Positions 59,448-64,000 of a stretch of DNA of 64,000 nucleotides are shown here, one piece after another (the stretch's first letter is position 1; the number at the start of each line of letters is the position of its first letter). Location: contig JACKAW010000004.1 in the NCBI GenBank assembly GCA_020634885.1, positions 248,001 through 312,000 on the forward strand, read 5' to 3'. This stretch comes from Anaerolineales bacterium. GTDB lineage: Bacteria > Chloroflexota > Anaerolineae > Anaerolineales > Villigracilaceae. The notes beneath the pieces were generated by a model. It saw only the letters and a list, made by a program, of their open reading frames with translations, ran no database searches and was not told the origin of the DNA. The position numbers and the translations under genes are program-made.

Positions 59448-60758
59448 GTGAAATTTAATAAAGTTTGCGTAATCGGTCTGGGTTACATTGGACTTCCCAC
59501 TGCTGCCACCTTTGCCATGCATGGTATCGAAGTGCTCGGCGTGGATATAAGCCCCAACATCATCGAAACCTTAAACAGGGGTGAGATTCACATCCACGAG
59601 CCTGGCTTGCCCGAGATATTTTCCGATGCCATAAAAAGCGGTAAATTCAAAGCAGCCCTCAAACCCGAACAAGCCGATGCCTTCATCATTGCTGTTCCGA
59701 CCCCTTTCAAGCATGATGAAACCGGCGAATACCATGGAACTGCATACAAGCTGGCAGATATGAACGCAGTCACCTCAGCCGCCGAATCGATTGTCCCGCA
59801 CCTGAAAAAAGGAAATGTCGTCATCCTCGAATCGACATCGCCGCCTCGCACGACGTTAGACCTGGTTGCCCCCATTTTAGAGAAATCTACACTGAAAGCG
59901 GGAATCGACTTCCACCTATGCTATTCCCCAGAGCGTGTTCTGCCCGGGCAGATATTACGCGAACTGATCGAAAACTCGCGTGTGATCGGCGGCGTGACGC
60001 CTGAATCGGCACAGGCTGGCGCAGACCTTTATGCAACCTTTGTCAAAGGGCAGATCATCCAAACCGATGCGACAACAGCCGAGATGGTCAAACTCATGGA
60101 AAACACATACCGTGACGTGAATATTGCCATCGCCAACGAATTCTCGCGTCTCGCCGATAAATTTGGAGTGGATGTTTGGGAAGCCATCCCCATTGCCAAC
60201 CTGCACCCACGGGTAAAAATTCTCAGCCCCGGACCAGGTGTAGGCGGGCATTGCATCAGCGTTGACCCGTGGTTCTTCGTAGAAGCCGCCCCTGAACTCA
60301 CGCCACTGATCTATAACACCCGCCAAGTGAACGACTCTCAGCCGCAATTTGTTGTCGATGTTGTTAAACGTGCCCTCGGCAAACTTAAAGGAAAAAAGAT
60401 CGCTGCCTTGGGCTTGGCATACAAACCAGATGTAGATGACCTGCGCGAAAGCCCTGCTGTGGAAGTGGTACACCTCCTTCAAAAGAAAGATGCCGAAGTA
60501 TTGGCTTGCGAACCGTTTAAACCCGACGCAAACCTTCCTGGTATTACCATCGCTCCCACTTTAGACGAATCTATACATGATGTGGATGCAATCCTCCTCC
60601 TTGTTCGGCATTCAGAGTTTATAAAACTTGACCCCAATCATGTTGCAAAACAAACAAAAGCCCGTATCGTTATAGATACGGTCAATGGCTGGGACTCAAC
60701 AGACTGGACAAAGGTCGGTTTTCATTTTGTCAAATTAGGTTCAGGCAAAACCGCTTAA
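59448..60758 (+). CDS. wecC: UDP-N-acetyl-D-mannosamine dehydrogenase
   Basis: The 436-residue UDP-sugar dehydrogenase oxidises UDP-ManNAc to UDP-ManNAcA. It has the NAD motif VIGLGYIGLPTAATFA, IIAVPTPF, SPERVLPGQ, LMENTYRDVNIAIANEF and the catalytic Cys269 in GPGVGGHCISVDPWF, which places it with WecC/UDP-GlcNAc-type rather than UDP-glucose enzymes. The start is GTG with AGGAG 5 nt upstream. The matching epimerase lies downstream; the two supply a precursor for surface polysaccharide. Confidence 0.92.
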   Translation: MKFNKVCVIGLGYIGLPTAATFAMHGIEVLGVDISPNIIETLNRGEIHIHEPGLPEIFSDAIKSGKFKAALKPEQADAFIIAVPTPFKHDETGEYHGTAYKLADMNAVTSAAESIVPHLKKGNVVILESTSPPRTTLDLVAPILEKSTLKAGIDFHLCYSPERVLPGQILRELIENSRVIGGVTPESAQAGADLYATFVKGQIIQTDATTAEMVKLMENTYRDVNIAIANEFSRLADKFGVDVWEAIPIANLHPRVKILSPGPGVGGHCISVDPWFFVEAAPELTPLIYNTRQVNDSQPQFVVDVVKRALGKLKGKKIAALGLAYKPDVDDLRESPAVEVVHLLQKKDAEVLACEPFKPDANLPGITIAPTLDESIHDVDAILLLVRHSEFIKLDPNHVAKQTKARIVIDTVNGWDSTDWTKVGFHFVKLGSGKTA

Positions 60759-60949
60759 AACATTAATTCTCATAAGACCTTTTGCAGCATTCTGATCCGT
60801 CCACAAGTGGTTGGTGCGAATAATACATCGCGTCACATAAGGCAATGAAGAACGTTGCAAAAAAGAAAAAAATAAGACAGTTTTTTTGTTGGTTTTCATG
60901 TATCTCAACATGATAAAGCCAGCACGTCCACACTAATGATTGAAAGTTT

Positions 60950-62068
60950 ATGAAAATGCCTATGAAAATACTTACGGTTTTTGGAACCAGACCCGAAGCG
61001 GTGAAAATGGCGCCGGTTGTTCGGCAGCTTGCAGCCACATCTGGGGTGGAGGCGCGGGTTTGTGTCACAGCCCAGCACCGCCAAATGCTGGATCAGGTAT
61101 TGCGCCTGTTTAAAATTCAACCAGATTATGACCTAAACCTGATGCGAGACGGGCAGACCTTGCCGCAATTAAGTGCCGATATTTTTACCCACCTCGACCC
61201 CGTTCTCGAAGATTTCAAGCCCGATTGGGTGCTTGCACAAGGCGATACAACCACTGTAGCGATCACATCCCTTTTGTGCTATTACCGCCGCATAAAATTT
61301 GGACACGTGGAAGCAGGCTTGCGCACCCATGATAAGTGGGCGCCTTTCCCCGAAGAAGTGAACCGCCGTATTGCCGGAGTTGTGGCAGATTTACATTTTG
61401 CCCCCACCGACTGGTCTAAAGAAAATCTCCTGCGCGAAGGCGTAGACGAAAAAATCATCAAAGTTACCGGCAACACAGTCATTGATGCGCTGCAATTCGT
61501 AGCGAAACAGAATGAGCCAAATGATGTAAAAGAACTGCTTTCGAAATTGGAAATCGAAAAAGACAAGCGCAAATTGATCCTTGTCACGGCGCATCGCCGT
61601 GAAAATTTTGGCAAGCCCATGGAAAATATCTGCAAGGCTTTATTTGATCTTTCCAGGCGCGGCGACGTGGAGATTGTGTATCCCGTTCACTTAAACCCCA
61701 ATGTTCAAGAACCGGTGAACAGGCTGTTGAAAGATGTTAAACACATCACGCTTTTGCCCCCTCTCGACTATCTGCCACTTGTACACCTGATGAAACATGC
61801 TCATCTCATACTCACAGATTCAGGTGGAATTCAGGAAGAAGCCCCTGCCTTTGGAATTCCCACCCTTGTGTTAAGAGATGTCACGGAACGCCCTGAAGGT
61901 GTAACAGCAGGAACTCTCAAACTGGTTGGGACGGAAACTTCGAACATCATAAATGAAGCAAATTTATTATTAGATAACCCAGATAATTACAATGCCATGG
62001 CGGGGGCTTCAAACCCCTACGGAGATGGTCAGGCGGCAATAAAAATCGCTCACGCCCTCGTTGAGTAG
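60950..62068 (+). CDS. wecB: UDP-N-acetylglucosamine 2-epimerase (non-hydrolysing)
   Basis: The 372-residue GT-B-fold epimerase interconverts UDP-GlcNAc and UDP-ManNAc. It has TVFGTRPEAVKMAPVV, VCVTAQHRQMLDQVL, LAQGDTTTV, GHVEAGLRTHDK, PFPEEVNRR, and the nucleotide-binding TDSGGIQEEAPAFG. Its product is the substrate of WecC at 59448. The start is 60950 or 60962; neither has a good ribosome site. The 190-nt gap to wecC holds no gene and no clear promoter, only A-rich tracts. Confidence 0.93.
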   Translation: MKMPMKILTVFGTRPEAVKMAPVVRQLAATSGVEARVCVTAQHRQMLDQVLRLFKIQPDYDLNLMRDGQTLPQLSADIFTHLDPVLEDFKPDWVLAQGDTTTVAITSLLCYYRRIKFGHVEAGLRTHDKWAPFPEEVNRRIAGVVADLHFAPTDWSKENLLREGVDEKIIKVTGNTVIDALQFVAKQNEPNDVKELLSKLEIEKDKRKLILVTAHRRENFGKPMENICKALFDLSRRGDVEIVYPVHLNPNVQEPVNRLLKDVKHITLLPPLDYLPLVHLMKHAHLILTDSGGIQEEAPAFGIPTLVLRDVTERPEGVTAGTLKLVGTETSNIINEANLLLDNPDNYNAMAGASNPYGDGQAAIKIAHALVE

Positions 62069-62153
62069 GGGAAACATGTATTTTCCTATCAAGATAGTTG
62101 GTTGTAATGTACGGGAACTGGTTTCTGTGTATAATGAAATCAGGTCAAGTGTC

Positions 62154-63095
62154 ATGAAGAAACTCACTATATACCTCACACTTCTAATCATTGTTTCGGC
62201 AGGGTGGATACCTGTTAATGCCCAAGGCGTTACAGACACTGAATATTTCAGCCAGACTGGGCATAATATTTCAGGAGATTTCCTCTCGTTTTACAAGAAC
62301 ACCTCCACAGCAGAACTCGTATTTGGCTACCCTATTACCGAGCAATTTACAAATAAAGACGGTAAAACAGTGCAGTACTTTCAGCGCGCAAGAATGGAAC
62401 TGGATGCCAGCCAGCCTGAAGGGCAGCGCGTATCATTAACCCAATTGGGGCGTGAGATGTACGCTTCTACTGGTGAGTTAAACGTCGGTAATGCGTTTGC
62501 CTGCCGAAAATACGATGAAACCGGTTTCTCCGTCTGCTTTTCATTCCTTGAATATTTAGATGCCAATGGCGGCGTTTTACAATTTGGATACCCCATTTCA
62601 GGTTTCGAATATCACGAAAATAAGATCGTACAATATTTTGAAAAAGCAAGGCTTGAATGGCAGCCCTGGCGCGCCGATGGCTACCGGGTGGTGATTTCAG
62701 ACCTTGGTCGTGCCTACTTTGACAAACTGGGCGAAGACCCCGCCTTGCTTGCGCCTGTGAGCCCGATAGACAATGCCCCCCGCGTGGTAACAGACTTGCA
62801 TGTGCGTGCCTTTGTTTGGAAGGCGGTTACCCTCGCAAACGATAACCAGATCTTTTATATCATCGTACAAGATCAAAACCTGCAACCTGTACCCAATGTC
62901 TCTTGTGTTACCGAGGTTAACTGGCCCAATGGAGCAAAAGACTCCACTGCCATTTCGAGTGACGAAAACGGCGTAGGCATTGTTTCTCTGGCGTTTTATA
63001 ACCAACCGTATGGCAGCCTCATTTATACCGAGATCACATGCGAATATAACGGGCTGAAATCCAGTACGATCACATCATTTAGAATTTGGTACTAA
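62154..63095 (+). CDS. Secreted protein with duplicated FGYPI/VQYF repeats
   Basis: About 313 residues. A signal peptide (MKKLTIYLTLLIIVSAGWIP ending near VNAQG) is followed by two copies of a roughly 75-residue module, each with FGYPI, an IVQYFxxARxEW/L strand and a closing SLTQLGREMY or VISDLGRAYF. The C-terminal part (about 215-313) looks like an Ig/big-type beta-sandwich (VPNVSCVTEVNWPNGAKDSTAISSDENGVGIVSL). The module is common in secreted Chloroflexota proteins in my experience, but has no assigned function. TATAAT lies at 62130-62135. The start is the ATG at the signal peptide, not the open frame back to 62061. Confidence 0.8.
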   Translation: MKKLTIYLTLLIIVSAGWIPVNAQGVTDTEYFSQTGHNISGDFLSFYKNTSTAELVFGYPITEQFTNKDGKTVQYFQRARMELDASQPEGQRVSLTQLGREMYASTGELNVGNAFACRKYDETGFSVCFSFLEYLDANGGVLQFGYPISGFEYHENKIVQYFEKARLEWQPWRADGYRVVISDLGRAYFDKLGEDPALLAPVSPIDNAPRVVTDLHVRAFVWKAVTLANDNQIFYIIVQDQNLQPVPNVSCVTEVNWPNGAKDSTAISSDENGVGIVSLAFYNQPYGSLIYTEITCEYNGLKSSTITSFRIWY

Positions 63096-63132
63096 ATAAA
63101 AAACTCCCGTTTACGGGAGTTTTTTATTTAGT
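63091..63132. terminator. Bidirectional terminator with 20-bp perfect stem
   Basis: ACTAAATAAAAAACTCCCGT, TT, and its exact complement to 63132. The stem includes the stop codon of the secreted-protein gene, and T runs occur on both strands. About 90 nt of plain sequence separates it from the convergent flavoprotein gene. Confidence 0.9.
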
Positions 63133-63222
63133 AAACCATTTGTGAAAGTCTTGAAAATTTTTGTCCACCCTGGATTCTTGAATTAGAACTTCAAGAATCC
63201 AAATTATTATGCAAGCGGTCTG

Positions 63223-63897
63223 CTACATCAACTCTTTCAAATGGAAGACGGGACCATCCTTGCAAATCTGTTTCCACTCATTCTTTAGACTCAAAGCACA
63301 CGTCCCGCATTCAGCGATTCCGCCGCATGGCATGGGAGCGCGAAGAAGTACTTGCGCCTCTCGCTGTGACCGTACTTGCTCCATCCCTTCCAGCTTTTCT
63401 TTTAACTGAAAGATATTTTCCCTATTTATATCAATGGCAGTGTAATCTGACCATTGATATGCGTCTGTAAACCCCTTTAAAGGCTGAATTTCGACCACTT
63501 CTGGTAAGTTTTCCATCCGCTCATCACAGACTAGGGTTACTTCGGCAAATTGTTTCAGAGCGTGTCCGATCAACCCAAGCAGGCGGAAGGGCAGGGTGTC
63601 GAAGGCGATTAAAGTGATTTTACGCGCCGAGGCAGGGATGGAAAATCCGCGCCCGATGGGACCGCGCAAGTGCAGGGTATCGCCGGGTTTCCAAAGTGAT
63701 TGTATCTCTGGCGCGGAGCGGAATCCGTTTTGGGGGTGGACAACGCTTGAGAAAAGAGGAACAGGCACGGGGGAGTCTGAGCCGTGGGCGTGGGCGAGCA
63801 GGTATTGCCCTGGGGCGGGGATCATCTCTGGGGGGCAGGTAATGCGGGCGGAGCCATCCAAAAATATTTCTTCAAGTTTGCCTGTGGCGTTTTTCAT
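63223..63897 (-). CDS. PyrK-like iron-sulfur flavoprotein (ferredoxin reductase-like)
   Basis: About 224 residues: a ferredoxin-reductase-like beta-barrel (CPPEMIPAPGQYLLAHAHG, GDTLHLRGPIGRGFSIP) and a nucleotide-binding half, ending in a 2Fe-2S cluster site PMPCGGIAECGTCALSLKNEW...CKDGP with four Cys. This is the layout of the dihydroorotate dehydrogenase electron-transfer subunit PyrK. The usual NAD motif is weak. TTGCCG-17-TAAGAT ends 7 nt before the ATG, so the mRNA should be leaderless. The open frame upstream to 63972 crosses this promoter and is rejected. Confidence 0.83.
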   Translation of the reverse strand: MKNATGKLEEIFLDGSARITCPPEMIPAPGQYLLAHAHGSDSPVPVPLFSSVVHPQNGFRSAPEIQSLWKPGDTLHLRGPIGRGFSIPASARKITLIAFDTLPFRLLGLIGHALKQFAEVTLVCDERMENLPEVVEIQPLKGFTDAYQWSDYTAIDINRENIFQLKEKLEGMEQVRSQREAQVLLRAPMPCGGIAECGTCALSLKNEWKQICKDGPVFHLKELM

Positions 63898-63904
63898 TTG
63901 AAAA

Positions 63905-63945
63905 ATCTTAACATGCTTCAAGCGCCTCGGCAAGAAGGTTATAAT
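63905..63945. promoter_or_regulatory. Interlocked divergent promoters (PyrK-like gene / gene at 63965)
   Basis: Minus strand: TTGCCG (63933-63928), 17 bp, TAAGAT (63910-63905). Plus strand: TTCAAG (63917-63922), 17 bp, TATAAT (63940-63945). Each -35 lies inside the other promoter's spacer, so the two cannot be occupied together. The plus -35 is weak. Confidence 0.6.
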
Positions 63946-63964
63946 CTTTGAAATTGGAGGAACC

Positions 63965-64000
63965 ATGAACATTGCAAGCGCTATTCAAACCATTGGAAGT
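63965..64000 (+). CDS. Start of an unknown gene (cut by the right edge)
   Basis: GGAGG (63956-63960) stands 4 nt before an ATG whose frame stays open to the window end (12 codons, MNIASAIQTIGS). Too short to identify. Its position opposite the PyrK-like gene gives no firm clue. Confidence 0.6.
   Translation, partial: MNIASAIQTIGS

Overview
The window looks like chromosome of a free-living bacterium, most probably an Anaerolineae-type Chloroflexota. This is judged from overall protein character: the FGYP-repeat secreted protein at 62154, stand-alone TIR-WD40 and kinase/TolB-propeller proteins, lipoprotein signals without outer-membrane genes, and TrmFO. G+C is roughly half by eye. I see no rRNA, tRNA, CRISPR array, insertion sequence or phage gene.

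1-20.7 kb is a catabolic region. On the minus strand, reading leftward from 7895, are a four-CBS protein, a dimethylglycine-dehydrogenase-like flavoprotein fused to a GcvT-type folate domain, a choline-kinase-like phosphotransferase, a class II aldolase, a HisC-like aminotransferase, a CbbY-like HAD phosphatase and a Nudix protein cut by the window edge. Divergently, on the plus strand, are a DeoR regulator, a second GcvT-fused flavoprotein, a PfkB-family protein that has lost its catalytic Asp, a non-pyrrolysine MttB-family methyltransferase, and a DUF47/Pit phosphate carrier pair. An ABC importer (lipoprotein, two permeases, ATPase) and an alkaline-phosphatase-superfamily hydrolase follow. 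My inference is uptake of a phosphorylated N-methylated compound, release of phosphate, and oxidative demethylation into folate. No single known pathway fits. Nearly every gap in the minus arm carries a different palindromic element.

20.7-28 kb holds ordinary metabolic genes: DJ-1/PfpI, a YfcC-type carrier, an aldo/keto reductase, YjbQ, an FMN-binding protein, a small membrane protein, an M29 aminopeptidase and a GNAT-like protein. 28-41 kb is rich in signalling: a response regulator, a REC-GAF-kinase and a multi-GAF kinase on the minus strand; then TrmFO, an M28 peptidase, a soluble sensor kinase, HflX, a tiny membrane protein, a membrane pseudokinase with a TolB propeller, and a SET-domain protein.

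41-53.7 kb contains an ICMT-like methyltransferase, a phospholipase-D-like lipoprotein, FabD, a TIR-transmembrane-14xWD40 protein, ribosomal protein L32, a PP2C/channel-like TrkA-N/P-loop operon, SecD-SecF, a GH114-like lipoprotein and a LysE exporter. 53.7-64 kb contains a beta-CASP nuclease overlapping RNase D, an acyltransferase, a GNAT enzyme, an SPFH/NfeD pair, WecC and WecB for UDP-ManNAcA synthesis, the FGYP-repeat protein and a PyrK-like 2Fe-2S flavoprotein.

Two regulatory features recur. Several genes have a -10 box only 6-8 nt before the start codon, which predicts leaderless mRNAs. At two divergent gene pairs (7965-8016 and 47619-47666) both promoters are built symmetrically around one palindromic -35 core with 17-bp spacers on each side.
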